A stretch of 7,417 nucleotides of DNA from Deltaproteobacteria bacterium (GCA_016203765.1 JACQMB010000044.1:1-7417); one strand, 5' to 3'; numbered from the stretch's first letter, positions 1 through 6,384 are shown. Notes: generated by a model from the letters alone, not told the origin. Numbers and translations: made by a program.

Positions 1-354
1 CTCCTCGCTCCCGAATTTCTTGGCGATCTCAATGGCCTCGTTTAAAATCACTTTCAAGGGGGTATCGGGGGAGTCTTTTAATTCAAAGGCGGCCAGACGC
101 AAGACATTTTTGTCGACCACCGGCATCCGGCTTAATTTCCAGTGGGTGGCGTGTTTTGCGATCAGGTCGTCCAGCGCCTCTTTTTGAGCGAGCACCCCTT
201 TCACCAAATTTTCACTAAATTGGGTCATCGGGGCATCGCCCCCCTCCTGATTCCGCCAAAAATTCGCAAACACCTCTTCGGCCTTTCCCCCCGAAAGGTC
301 GAATTGATATAACATCTGCAGGGCGGCCTCCCGCCCCTTACGCCTGGATCCCAT
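1..354 (-). CDS. nusB: NusB transcription antitermination factor (partial, C-terminus outside window)
   Basis: The 118 visible residues begin MGSRRKGREAALQMLYQFD, the characteristic NusB opening: a basic N-terminus (about residues 3-10) followed by the first helix. Further on are a segment ending VVDKNVLRLAAFEL and then VILNEAIEIAKKFGSE, which are the most conserved NusB helices. Family members usually have about 130-150 residues, so only the last helix is missing, beyond base 1. NusB binds boxA RNA together with ribosomal protein S10 (NusE) and promotes antitermination in rRNA operons; it acts in the cytoplasm. The start ATG (354-352) lies inside the end of ribH, with a 17-base overlap in another frame and no clear Shine-Dalgarno, so translation is probably coupled to ribH. 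Placement directly after ribH is common in bacteria. The identification is firm. Confidence 0.96.
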   Translation of the reverse strand, partial: MGSRRKGREAALQMLYQFDLSGGKAEEVFANFWRNQEGGDAPMTQFSENLVKGVLAQKEALDDLIAKHATHWKLSRMPVVDKNVLRLAAFELKDSPDTPLKVILNEAIEIAKKFGSEE

Positions 355-772
355 CTTTTAAAAGAGCCGCCATTTGGAGGGCCGCCTGGGCGGCCTCGAT
401 TCCCCGGTGTTTATTTCCGGTGGAGGAACGGACCCGGGCCTGCTCCCAATTTTCGCACATCAAAATGCCGGAGGTGATCGGAACCCCCGTCTCCAAAGAA
501 ATTTTTTGCAACGAATCAAGCGTGGCTTGGCAAATGCGGTAGAAGTGAACGGTCTCGCCCCGAATCACGCAACCGAGGGCGACAACGGCATCCCATCTTC
601 CGGCCTCGGCCAGTTTTTTGGCGGCCAGCGGAATTTCATAAGCCCCCGGCACGTGAACCGTCCGGATCGATTCCCTCCCCACGCCCCCTTTGACAAGAGT
701 GGAGACCGCCCCCTCCAACAAGCCGGAGGTGATTTCGGCATTAAAGTCGCTGACGACAACGGCTATCCTCAT
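338..772 (-). CDS. ribH: 6,7-dimethyl-8-ribityllumazine synthase
   Basis: Lumazine synthase condenses 5-amino-6-ribitylamino-uracil with 3,4-dihydroxy-2-butanone 4-phosphate, the penultimate step to riboflavin. Visible family motifs are the substrate-binding SDFN (residues 8-11), VPGAYEIPLAA (41-51), GCVIRGETVHF (67-77) containing the catalytic-type His76, and GNKHRGIEAA (119-128) near the C-terminus. The protein is 144 residues, somewhat short: it begins at the strand MRIAVVVS, which in E. coli RibH lies about 12 residues in, so the N-terminal strand is absent. No alternative start exists, because an in-frame stop occurs 22 codons upstream with no ATG, GTG or TTG between. The start ATG shares ATGA with the ribBA stop (4-base overlap), and no Shine-Dalgarno is evident, which suggests coupled re-initiation. 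Function is secure; the effect of the short N-terminus on assembly is unknown. Confidence 0.96.
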   Translation of the reverse strand: MRIAVVVSDFNAEITSGLLEGAVSTLVKGGVGRESIRTVHVPGAYEIPLAAKKLAEAGRWDAVVALGCVIRGETVHFYRICQATLDSLQKISLETGVPITSGILMCENWEQARVRSSTGNKHRGIEAAQAALQMAALLKDGIQA

Positions 773-2007
773 AATTTGCTCAACAGATGGCCCATCTTGT
801 CCCGTTTGGTTTGAAGGTTATGCCGGTTTTGCTTCTTGGCCGGCATCTCGATGGGGACCCGCTCGACCAATTCGAGGCCGTAGCCGGTCAGCCCGATGAT
901 CTTTTTGGGGTTGTTGGTCAAGAGCCGCATCTTGCGAACGCCTAATGCCAGCAAAATTTGGGCGCCGATTCCATATTCCCTTAAATCGGCCTTGAAGCCG
1001 AGCTTTTGATTGGCCTCAACGGTGTCGAGCCCTTCATCTTGCAGGGCATAGGCCTTGACCTTGTTGTGCAACCCGATCCCGCGCCCCTCCTGCCGTATAT
1101 AAAGGAGGACGCCGCGCCCCTCACCGGCGATCATTTTTAAAGAAGATCGAAGCTGTTCGCCGCAATCACAGCGCTCCGAGCCGAAGACATCGCCGGTGAG
1201 ACACTCCGAATGAACCCGCACCAGTGTCGGTTTTTCGGAATCGATCTCCCCTTTGACAAAGGCCATATGATATTTTTGATCGACAAGACTTTTGAAAGAA
1301 ACCAGGCGAAATTCGCCGCCGAACTCGGAAGGAATTTTTGTCTCCGAATCCTGAACAATCAGCGATTCGTGGCGCAGGCGATAGCGGACCAAATCGGCGA
1401 TGGTGACAATGTGGAGGTTGTGCTCCCCGGCAAAGGCTTCCAATTGCGCAAGCCTCGCCATGGAGCCGTCCTCATTCATGATTTCACAAATCACCGCCGC
1501 TTCTTTAAAGCCGGCCAGTTTGGCCAAATCCACGGAACCCTCGGTCTGGCCGGTGCGGACCAGCACCCCGCCTTGTTTCGCCCGTAAGGGGAAGATGTGG
1601 CCTGGGCGGACAAAGTCGTCCGGCCGGGCGCCGTCGGCCACCGCCTTCAAAACGGTCGCGGCCCGGTCAAAGGCCGAAATGCCGGTGCTGGTCCCCTCTT
1701 TGGCGTCGATGGAAATGGTAAAACCGGTTTCAAAACGGGAGGTGTTTTCGGAGACCATCAAAGGAAGCCACAGGCGGTCGGCCAACTCCGGACTTAACGA
1801 GAGGCAAACCAGGCCGCGGGCGTGTTTGGCCATGAAATTGACCGTCTCCGGCGTGATTTTTTCGGCCGGAATGGCCAGATCGCCCTCGTTTTCCCGATTG
1901 GCGTCATCGACGAGGATGACCATGCGGCCGGCCTTGAAATCCTCGATCGCCTGTTCCACCGAGGCGAGGCTTGATTGCCGTTCTCCCTTTAGATTAACAA
2001 TCGTCAT
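769..2007 (-). CDS. ribBA: Bifunctional 3,4-dihydroxy-2-butanone-4-phosphate synthase / GTP cyclohydrolase II
   Basis: The 412-residue protein fuses two enzymes that feed both branches of riboflavin synthesis. Residues about 10-208 are the RibB domain, which converts ribulose 5-phosphate to dihydroxybutanone phosphate: it has DDANRENEGDL (34-44, acidic metal/substrate loop), the GTSTGISAFDRA segment (105-116) and RPGHIFPL (134-141, His137). Residues about 215-412 are the RibA domain, which opens GTP: VRVHSECLTGDVF (263-275) and SERCDCG (277-283) supply the zinc ligands Cys269, Cys280 and Cys282, followed by RQEGRGIGL (305-313) and TNNPKK (364-369). Both active sites look complete, unlike some RibBA homologues with one dead domain. 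Length matches the family (about 400). The ATG is one base after the ribE stop and lacks a convincing Shine-Dalgarno; the 3' end overlaps ribH by four bases. Confidence 0.98.
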   Translation of the reverse strand: MTIVNLKGERQSSLASVEQAIEDFKAGRMVILVDDANRENEGDLAIPAEKITPETVNFMAKHARGLVCLSLSPELADRLWLPLMVSENTSRFETGFTISIDAKEGTSTGISAFDRAATVLKAVADGARPDDFVRPGHIFPLRAKQGGVLVRTGQTEGSVDLAKLAGFKEAAVICEIMNEDGSMARLAQLEAFAGEHNLHIVTIADLVRYRLRHESLIVQDSETKIPSEFGGEFRLVSFKSLVDQKYHMAFVKGEIDSEKPTLVRVHSECLTGDVFGSERCDCGEQLRSSLKMIAGEGRGVLLYIRQEGRGIGLHNKVKAYALQDEGLDTVEANQKLGFKADLREYGIGAQILLALGVRKMRLLTNNPKKIIGLTGYGLELVERVPIEMPAKKQNRHNLQTKRDKMGHLLSKL

Positions 2008-2008
2008 T

Positions 2009-2659
2009 TTAAAATCCGTGTTTCTTTAAAAATTCCTGAGTGATTTTCGTGCCTTTTTGATACTCCTCGCTGTCGAAATGGGTCAGTTTGGCCACATATT
2101 TTCCTATTATGTCAACCTCTAAATTGACGCGATTGCCGGTTTTTAAGCCATGAAACGTGGTCTTCATCTGGGTGTGGGGGATGATCATCACCGAAAAGGT
2201 TTCCCGTTCAACTTGATTGATCGTCAAACTGACGCCATCGACGGCAATGGAACCCTTTTCAACCAGGTAACAGGCCAGCTTTTGGGGAGATTGAATCCGG
2301 ATTTCCCTCGCTTCCCCCGCGGCTTGGATAGCCTCAACGGAGCCGATGCCGTCGACGTGTCCCTGCACCAGGTGGCCGCCCAATCTTTCGCCCATCTTCA
2401 AAGGCCGCTCCAGATTGACCGCGGAGCCCTCACTTAAATCCCCGAGGGTTGTTTTATCCAGGGTCTCCGCGCTCACATCGGCCCAAAAGCTGGTTCCCAA
2501 CCGGGAGGTAATGGTGAGGCAACACCCGTTGACCGCGATCGACTCGCCGACATTGGAGCGCTCCAGATCGAAGTGGGTCTCCACCTCGATCTGCATCCCC
2601 TGGGGAACTTTTTTGACCGATTTGATGCGGCCGGTTCCTTCGATAATGCCCGTGAACAT
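2009..2659 (-). CDS. ribE: Riboflavin synthase, alpha subunit
   Basis: Riboflavin synthase dismutates two molecules of 6,7-dimethyl-8-ribityllumazine to riboflavin and the pyrimidine substrate that RibH reuses. The 216-residue protein shows the expected tandem of two lumazine-binding barrels: the first opens with the hallmark MFTGIIEGTGRI (1-12) and contains VNGCCLTI (43-50); the second begins at GGHLVQGHVDGIGSV (94-108) and contains the parallel VDGVSLTI (140-147). A C-terminal helix follows (about 188-212), used for trimerisation in the family. Length is normal (about 200-220). The start ATG overlaps the ribD stop by one base (TAATG). A purine-rich GGGGAG lies 11 bases upstream inside ribD and may act as a distant Shine-Dalgarno. 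The next gene, ribBA, starts one base beyond the stop. The product is the same enzyme called RibC in E. coli. Confidence 0.97.
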   Translation of the reverse strand: MFTGIIEGTGRIKSVKKVPQGMQIEVETHFDLERSNVGESIAVNGCCLTITSRLGTSFWADVSAETLDKTTLGDLSEGSAVNLERPLKMGERLGGHLVQGHVDGIGSVEAIQAAGEAREIRIQSPQKLACYLVEKGSIAVDGVSLTINQVERETFSVMIIPHTQMKTTFHGLKTGNRVNLEVDIIGKYVAKLTHFDSEEYQKGTKITQEFLKKHGF

Positions 2660-3768
2660 TATTTCTCTAACTCCCCTTCGATCACCACATTATCTTCCAA
2701 CTGCCGAAGGGACAGATTTTTTAATTGATAGGCCTCTTCCATTTTGCGAATGGAGAGCTCCGGCAGCCAATCCATCGACTGTCCCCCCAGCAGTTTCGGC
2801 GCCATGCAGATGACCACGTGATCGGCCAGCCGCTGACTGATAAACGAGGAAAAAACCTCCCCCCCTCCCTCGACCAGCAAATGCATCACGTTTTTTTGCG
2901 CCAGGGTTTTCAACAAGGTCTTTAAATCCACCCGCCCGGTCAAATCGGCGTCAAAGGGCCAGACCTCGGCCCCCATCTTGATCAACATCCGCCTCTTTTC
3001 CTCCGGCGTGGTCCAGGTGGTGGCAAAAACCAACGGGCGGTTTTTTTTGACAAATAAATTGCGTTCCGGGGGGATGTCCAGGGTCCGGTCGAGCACCACC
3101 ACCATCGGCTGGCGGCCGTTTTTGGAATTGCCATGACGAACGGTCAGCAAGGGATCATCATAGCGGAGGGTTCCCCCTCCGATCAAAACGGCGTCGACCT
3201 CGCTTCTTAATTCATGAACGTAGGCCCTGGCCAGGGCATTGGTGATCCATTTGGACTCGCGCTCCGCCGTGGCGATTTTTCCATCCAGAGAGAGCGCCAC
3301 TTTAAGCGTCACATAGGGCATTTTCATGGTGATAAATTTTTGAAAGGGGCGGTTTAAATTTTCACAGTCTTCATGCAAGACCCCTTCAATCACCTCCAGG
3401 CCCGCCTCTTTTAACCATTGAATCCCCTTGCCGTTGATTTCGGGATTGGGATCTCTCGCGCCGATCACCACGTGCCGGATCCCCGCCTCGACGATGCGCG
3501 GGACGCAAGGGGGTGTTTTACCGTAGAGACAGCACGGCTCCATCGTCACATATAATGTGGCTCCGTTCGCCTGGCCTTTCTTTAATTTTTTGATCGCGAT
3601 GATTTCGGCGTGATCGGAGCCCGCCTTGCGATGATACCCCTCCGCCAAAATCCGCCCCTTGCGAACCAGGACCGCGCCGACGATCGGATTGGGGGAGGTT
3701 TTTCCCTTGCCCCGCAGGGCCAGTCCAATCGCCCGGCGCATGAAATGTTGATGGGAGGGTCTAGCCAC
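2659..3768 (-). CDS. ribD: Bifunctional diaminohydroxyphosphoribosylaminopyrimidine deaminase / 5-amino-6-(5-phosphoribosylamino)uracil reductase
   Basis: RibD performs the second and third steps after GTP opening: zinc-dependent deamination, then NADPH-dependent reduction of the ribosyl side chain. Residues 1-145 form the cytidine-deaminase-like domain, with TSPNPIVGAV (24-33), HAEIIA (53-58; His53 zinc ligand, Glu55 proton shuttle) and MEPCCLYGKTPPC (76-88; Cys79 and Cys88 zinc ligands). Residues about 150-369 form the reductase domain, with VTLKVALSLDGKIA (153-166), the VDAVLIGGGTL loop (191-201), DDPLLTVR (204-211) and LLVEGGGEVFSSF (297-309). The length of 369 is typical. Translation starts at GTG (3768-3766), eight bases before the nrdR reading frame ends, and no strong Shine-Dalgarno is visible. 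One oddity is that the usual PCSHxGRTPPC zinc motif reads PCCLYGKTPPC here, replacing a normally conserved His; the metal ligands remain. Confidence 0.97.
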   Translation of the reverse strand: MARPSHQHFMRRAIGLALRGKGKTSPNPIVGAVLVRKGRILAEGYHRKAGSDHAEIIAIKKLKKGQANGATLYVTMEPCCLYGKTPPCVPRIVEAGIRHVVIGARDPNPEINGKGIQWLKEAGLEVIEGVLHEDCENLNRPFQKFITMKMPYVTLKVALSLDGKIATAERESKWITNALARAYVHELRSEVDAVLIGGGTLRYDDPLLTVRHGNSKNGRQPMVVVLDRTLDIPPERNLFVKKNRPLVFATTWTTPEEKRRMLIKMGAEVWPFDADLTGRVDLKTLLKTLAQKNVMHLLVEGGGEVFSSFISQRLADHVVICMAPKLLGGQSMDWLPELSIRKMEEAYQLKNLSLRQLEDNVVIEGELEK

Positions 3769-4225
3769 TTTTTTGTTTACCTAATAAATCCTTTAGTTCC
3801 TTCATAAATTCGCCGAGGTCCTCGAAGGAGCGGTAGACGGAGGCGAAGCGGACATAGGCCACTTCGTCCAGGTCGTGAAGCAGTTCCATGACTTTAAGGC
3901 CTATTTTTTTGCTCTCAATTTCCTCGGTCTCCTGCTCCTGAACCCAAACGGAAGCCTTATGCACCAAATCCTCCAGCGTGGCAATAGGGACCGGCCGCTT
4001 CTCACAGGCCTTGCGGACCCCTTCCAGAATCTTTTTGGGATCAAAATTTTCCCGACGGGCGTCTTTTTTGATGACCGCCGGATAGACCTGTTCGAGCCGC
4101 TCATAAGTGGTGAAGCGCTCGCCGCATTTTTCGCACTCCCGCCGGCGGCGGATGATCTCCCCTTCGGCGGAATCGCGGGAGTCGATTACTTTACTTTCCG
4201 TGTGGTGACAAAACGGACAATTCAT
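3761..4225 (-). CDS. nrdR: Transcriptional repressor NrdR
   Basis: NrdR is a nucleotide-sensing repressor of ribonucleotide reductase genes; it binds paired NrdR boxes when loaded with dATP/ATP. The 154-residue protein matches the family length and architecture. The N-terminal zinc ribbon has Cys3, Cys6, Cys31 and Cys34, in CPFC and CEKCG, followed by RFTTYERLE (37-45). From about residue 49 an ATP-cone domain begins with VIKKDARRENFDPKKI and continues to about 139, including the late VAYVRFASVYRSFED segment. The start ATG lies inside the 3' end of glyA (35-base overlap), and no Shine-Dalgarno is seen before it. The gene order glyA-nrdR-ribD is common in proteobacteria. No ribonucleotide reductase gene and no obvious NrdR box occur in this window, so its targets must be elsewhere. 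Confidence 0.98.
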   Translation of the reverse strand: MNCPFCHHTESKVIDSRDSAEGEIIRRRRECEKCGERFTTYERLEQVYPAVIKKDARRENFDPKKILEGVRKACEKRPVPIATLEDLVHKASVWVQEQETEEIESKKIGLKVMELLHDLDEVAYVRFASVYRSFEDLGEFMKELKDLLGKQKSG

Positions 4226-5453
4226 AAAAGGGAAATCTTTTGCATAATTTTACCACTTCTTGCTGAATCGCCGCTTGGCGTTTGGCATCGTTTACATCCT
4301 TCAGGCAATCCGAAATCCAGGCGGCGATTTGAACCATCTCTTTTTCCTTCATCCCCTTGGTGGTGACGCACGGGGTGCCCAGCCGAATGCCGCTGGCGAT
4401 GAACGGCGAACGGGTCTCGCGCGGGACGGTGTTTTTGTTGACCGTGATCCCCGCCCGGCCCAGCGCCTCTTCCGCCTCCTTGCCGGTGATGTTTTTGTCG
4501 GTGAGGTCGATCAGGCAGAGATGGGTGTCGGTCCCGCCGGTGACAATTCTGAAACTATTTTCCTGCAACGCTTTAGCCAAGGCCCGGCAATTTTTGACGA
4601 CCTGTTCCTGATATTTTTTAAACGAGGGCTCGAGGGCTTCTTTAAAAGCAACCGCCTTGGCGGCAATCACGTGCATCAAAGGCCCGCCCTGAATGCCGGG
4701 CATGACCGTCTTATCTAAAGTCTTGGCGAATTCTTCTTTGCACATCGCCAAACCGCCGCGCGGACCGCGCAAGGTTTTGTGGGTGGTTGACGTGACGAAA
4801 TGGCAGTGCGGCACCGGATCGGAATGCAAACCGGTTGCGACCAACCCAGCGGGATGGGCGATGTCGGCAAACAAATAGGCCTTCACTTCGTCCGCAATCT
4901 CGCGAAATTGTTTGAAATCAATATCGCGGGAGTAGGCACTGGCCCCGCAGACAATCATTTTAGGTTTGTGCTTCCGAGCCAATTCACGAACCGAACCGTA
5001 GTTGATCAGCTCGGTTTCAGGATCAACCCCGTAAAAAACAACATTGTATAACTGGCCGGTAAAGTTGACCGGCGCGCCGTGGGTCAAATGGCCGCCATGT
5101 TTTAATTCCATTCCCAGGATGGTATCGCCCGGTTTTAAGACTGAAAAATAGACCGCCATGTTGGCCTGGCTCCCCGAATGGGGCTGGACATTGACATGAT
5201 CGGCCTTGAATAACTTTTTGACACGATCGCGGGCCAGGTTTTCGGCCTGATCGACAAACTCGCAACCCCCATAATAACGCCGGCCGGGGTAGCCTTCGGC
5301 GTACTTCACGGTCATGATGGAACCGAGGGCCTCCAGGACAGCCCTCGAAACCAAATTTTCTGAAGGTATTAGTTCAAGTTTAGACTCTAACCTATTGATT
5401 TCACTTTGAATAGATTGTGATATTTCCGGATCGAATTGCGACAAATTTTGCAT
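4191..5453 (-). CDS. glyA: Serine hydroxymethyltransferase
   Basis: This PLP enzyme converts serine and tetrahydrofolate to glycine and 5,10-methylenetetrahydrofolate, the main cellular source of one-carbon units. The 420-residue length is typical. Visible motifs are ELIPSENLVS (27-36), YAEGYPGRRYYGGCEF (51-66), NVQPHSGSQANMAVY (88-102), HGGHLTHGAPVNFTG (119-133), the PLP-ring Asp197 within FADIAHPAG (195-203), and TSTTHKTLRGPRGG (221-234) with the Schiff-base lysine Lys226. The start ATG (5453-5451) fits the normal family N-terminus. An AAGGTG lies eight bases upstream and could be a Shine-Dalgarno or part of a -10 element. The last 35 bases overlap nrdR in another frame. It is the first gene of the minus-strand operon as seen here, since an opposite-strand gene lies upstream. 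Confidence 0.98.
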   Translation of the reverse strand: MQNLSQFDPEISQSIQSEINRLESKLELIPSENLVSRAVLEALGSIMTVKYAEGYPGRRYYGGCEFVDQAENLARDRVKKLFKADHVNVQPHSGSQANMAVYFSVLKPGDTILGMELKHGGHLTHGAPVNFTGQLYNVVFYGVDPETELINYGSVRELARKHKPKMIVCGASAYSRDIDFKQFREIADEVKAYLFADIAHPAGLVATGLHSDPVPHCHFVTSTTHKTLRGPRGGLAMCKEEFAKTLDKTVMPGIQGGPLMHVIAAKAVAFKEALEPSFKKYQEQVVKNCRALAKALQENSFRIVTGGTDTHLCLIDLTDKNITGKEAEEALGRAGITVNKNTVPRETRSPFIASGIRLGTPCVTTKGMKEKEMVQIAAWISDCLKDVNDAKRQAAIQQEVVKLCKRFPFYELSVLSPHGK

Positions 5454-5462
5454 GACGGCGGC

Positions 5463-5491
5463 ACCTTATCCAAAGACCCCCCGTTAGGCAA
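5463..5491 (-). promoter_or_regulatory. Candidate promoter of the glyA-nrdR-rib-nusB operon
   Basis: On the minus strand, TTGCCT (5491-5486; 4 of 6 matches to TTGACA) is followed after 17 bases by TAAGGT (5468-5463; 3 of 6 matches to TATAAT). Only nine bases separate the second hexamer from the glyA ATG, so transcription would begin two or three bases before the start codon. The same AAGGTG could instead be the Shine-Dalgarno of a longer transcript, since its spacing of eight is also good. The call rests on position and on similar layouts at three other genes here; the hexamers alone are weak. Confidence 0.4.
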
Positions 5492-5539
5492 GGGGTGACT
5501 TTTGGCGGCAAGGGTGGTAGGAGTGCCCCATGACGAGCG

Positions 5540-5553
5540 TCCGCTCCAGCGGA
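5540..5553. repeat. Perfect inverted repeat in the glyA upstream region
   Basis: The sequence TCCGCT-CC-AGCGGA is a perfect dyad of two 6-base arms with a 2-base centre, about 87 bases upstream of the glyA start and about 85 bases upstream of the divergent gene at 5639. The centre is too small for a good RNA hairpin at full arm length, so a DNA-binding dimer site is the more natural reading. I cannot match it to a known operator. The rest of the 185-base intergenic region (5454-5638) shows no recognisable RNA element or small gene. Confidence 0.4.
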
Positions 5554-5583
5554 GTAAACCTTCCGCCCGAAGTTGCCCGCGAA

Positions 5584-5613
5584 TTGGCTTCCCTCCCGGT
5601 TGAAAAGCAAAAT
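5584..5613 (+). promoter_or_regulatory. Weak candidate promoter for the unknown gene at 5639
   Basis: TTGGCT (5584-5589; 4 of 6 matches) and CAAAAT (5608-5613; 4 of 6 matches to TATAAT) are 18 bases apart. A start site near 5620 would leave a leader of about 19 bases carrying the Shine-Dalgarno at 5627-5632. The hexamers are weak and the call is tentative. Confidence 0.22.
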
Positions 5614-5626
5614 GCCGCATTCACAT

Positions 5627-5632
5627 GGGGAG
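5627..5632 (+). promoter_or_regulatory. Shine-Dalgarno site that sets the start of the unknown gene
   Basis: GGGGAG lies exactly six bases before the ATG at 5639, an ideal spacing, while an in-frame ATG at 5633 is immediately adjacent to it and thus too close. It is the clearest ribosome binding site in the window; most other genes here have none. Confidence 0.6.
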
Positions 5633-5638
5633 ATGCAA

Positions 5639-6322
5639 ATGAGAAGACCTGAACCGGCTATCCAATCCGATTCAACATCTCGTATCCCCCCTCCTGTTTT
5701 GGGTGGACGGACCAGCCGGGAACTCCTCCGGGCGATCGATGAGCTGGCTTTCCCTGTTTGCGCTCAAGGGGTCGCTGAACCCTGTGTCAACCCTTCCCAA
5801 CACCGACAGGCTTTAAAGAATCTTCTCAAGGAGATCCCTTGTGTCGGGGCCTCATGGGTCCGCTGGGCGGAAAAAAGGGAAATAGCCGCCAAACCGGAGG
5901 CCTGTAGTGAGGAGGATATCCTCCGCTTCATGAATTTAATCTACCAGAGCGGGTGGAATACTAACCGGCCGTCGGCCATACCGGAATACGTCCGCCGGGT
6001 CGAATGGATTGCCGGAATCCATTGGCAAGACACGGAAAGATTCGGCAAGGCATTTTTGGAATTGACGGCAAGACTCCCCTATACGGAAAAGTTCAAGGGG
6101 GACGTCATCCGCGCCTTAATCAATGTCATTCCGAAAGAGGGAAGTGAGCCCCTCGATCCAGTATTGAAAGAGCGCTACGTTTACAAAGGACTTTTTTGGT
6201 TAATGATTGAAACCCCGAGGGACCAGCGTCCGGCATTGATTGAAGCGATAGCCAAAGAAAGGCCGAACTATCGCGAAGAACTGTTTCGAGGGATGCGGCT
6301 TCTCCTTCCGAAGAATCCTTAA
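5639..6322 (+). CDS. Hypothetical protein, 227 residues, helix-rich
   Basis: I do not recognise this protein. The start at 5639 is chosen for the Shine-Dalgarno six bases upstream; the open frame extends upstream to an ATG at 5573 but that start has no ribosome site. Residues 1-25 are proline- and serine-rich and probably disordered (a PPP at 17-19). The remainder looks like a soluble, mainly helical fold with amphipathic helices such as RELLRAIDELAF (27-38), VIRALINVIP (156-165) and LFWLMIETP (185-193), plus many Trp residues (73, 76, 106, 123, 129, 187). Four Cys (41, 49, 68, 89) are too dispersed for an obvious metal site. There is no signal peptide, membrane segment or catalytic motif that I can identify. 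It is the only gene between rpiB and glyA and lies opposite to both. Coding status is supported by its length, ribosome site and the absence of a convincing long frame on the other strand. Confidence 0.75.
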   Translation: MRRPEPAIQSDSTSRIPPPVLGGRTSRELLRAIDELAFPVCAQGVAEPCVNPSQHRQALKNLLKEIPCVGASWVRWAEKREIAAKPEACSEEDILRFMNLIYQSGWNTNRPSAIPEYVRRVEWIAGIHWQDTERFGKAFLELTARLPYTEKFKGDVIRALINVIPKEGSEPLDPVLKERYVYKGLFWLMIETPRDQRPALIEAIAKERPNYREELFRGMRLLLPKNP

Positions 6323-6330
6323 TCAACAAA

Positions 6331-6375
6331 GAAAACTATTTGTTTTCGGCGGGGGCTGACCTTCCCCCCAAAAAC
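6331..6375. other. Overlapping inverted repeats between the convergent genes
   Basis: GTTTTC at 6342-6347 can pair with GAAAAC at 6331-6336 (5-base loop TATTT). Alternatively, GTTTT can pair with AAAAC at 6371-6375, around an inner stem GGGGG (6351-6355) and CCCCC (6364-6368). The two structures are mutually exclusive. Neither is followed by a T-tract on the plus strand, so it is not a canonical terminator for the gene ending at 6322, although it lies where one is expected. Confidence 0.3.
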
Positions 6376-6384
6376 TGGCCCAGT
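6370..6384 (-). terminator. Weak candidate Rho-independent terminator of rpiB
   Basis: Read on the minus strand, ACTG-GGC-CAGT (6384-6374) forms a 4-base stem with a 3-base loop and runs straight into a run of five T (6374-6370). It lies about 55 bases beyond the rpiB stop. The T-tract is right but the stem is short, so this could be chance. Confidence 0.27.

Noticed and set aside
374..2029. Long plus-strand open frames of 125-209 codons opposite ribH and ribBA
   Set aside because: They are antisense shadows of strongly conserved enzymes in GC-rich codons; their translations have no recognisable motifs.
5387..5620. A minus-strand open frame of 77 codons starting upstream of glyA
   Set aside because: It overlaps the certain glyA start in another frame, has no ribosome site and its composition looks like out-of-frame coding sequence.
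5573..5638. Longer N-terminus (22 extra residues) for the unknown protein
   Set aside because: The ATG at 5573 has no Shine-Dalgarno, while GGGGAG sits ideally before the ATG at 5639.
5454..5638. NrdR-box pair indicating autoregulation of the glyA-nrdR operon
   Set aside because: No pair of sites resembling the AT-rich ACACTATATATAGTGT-type box is present.
3761..5640. FMN riboswitch or another known riboswitch controlling the rib genes or glyA
   Set aside because: The rib genes have no leader space, since every junction is an overlap or one base. The 185 bases upstream of glyA do not show the conserved FMN element, glycine or ZTP riboswitch core sequences that I would recognise.
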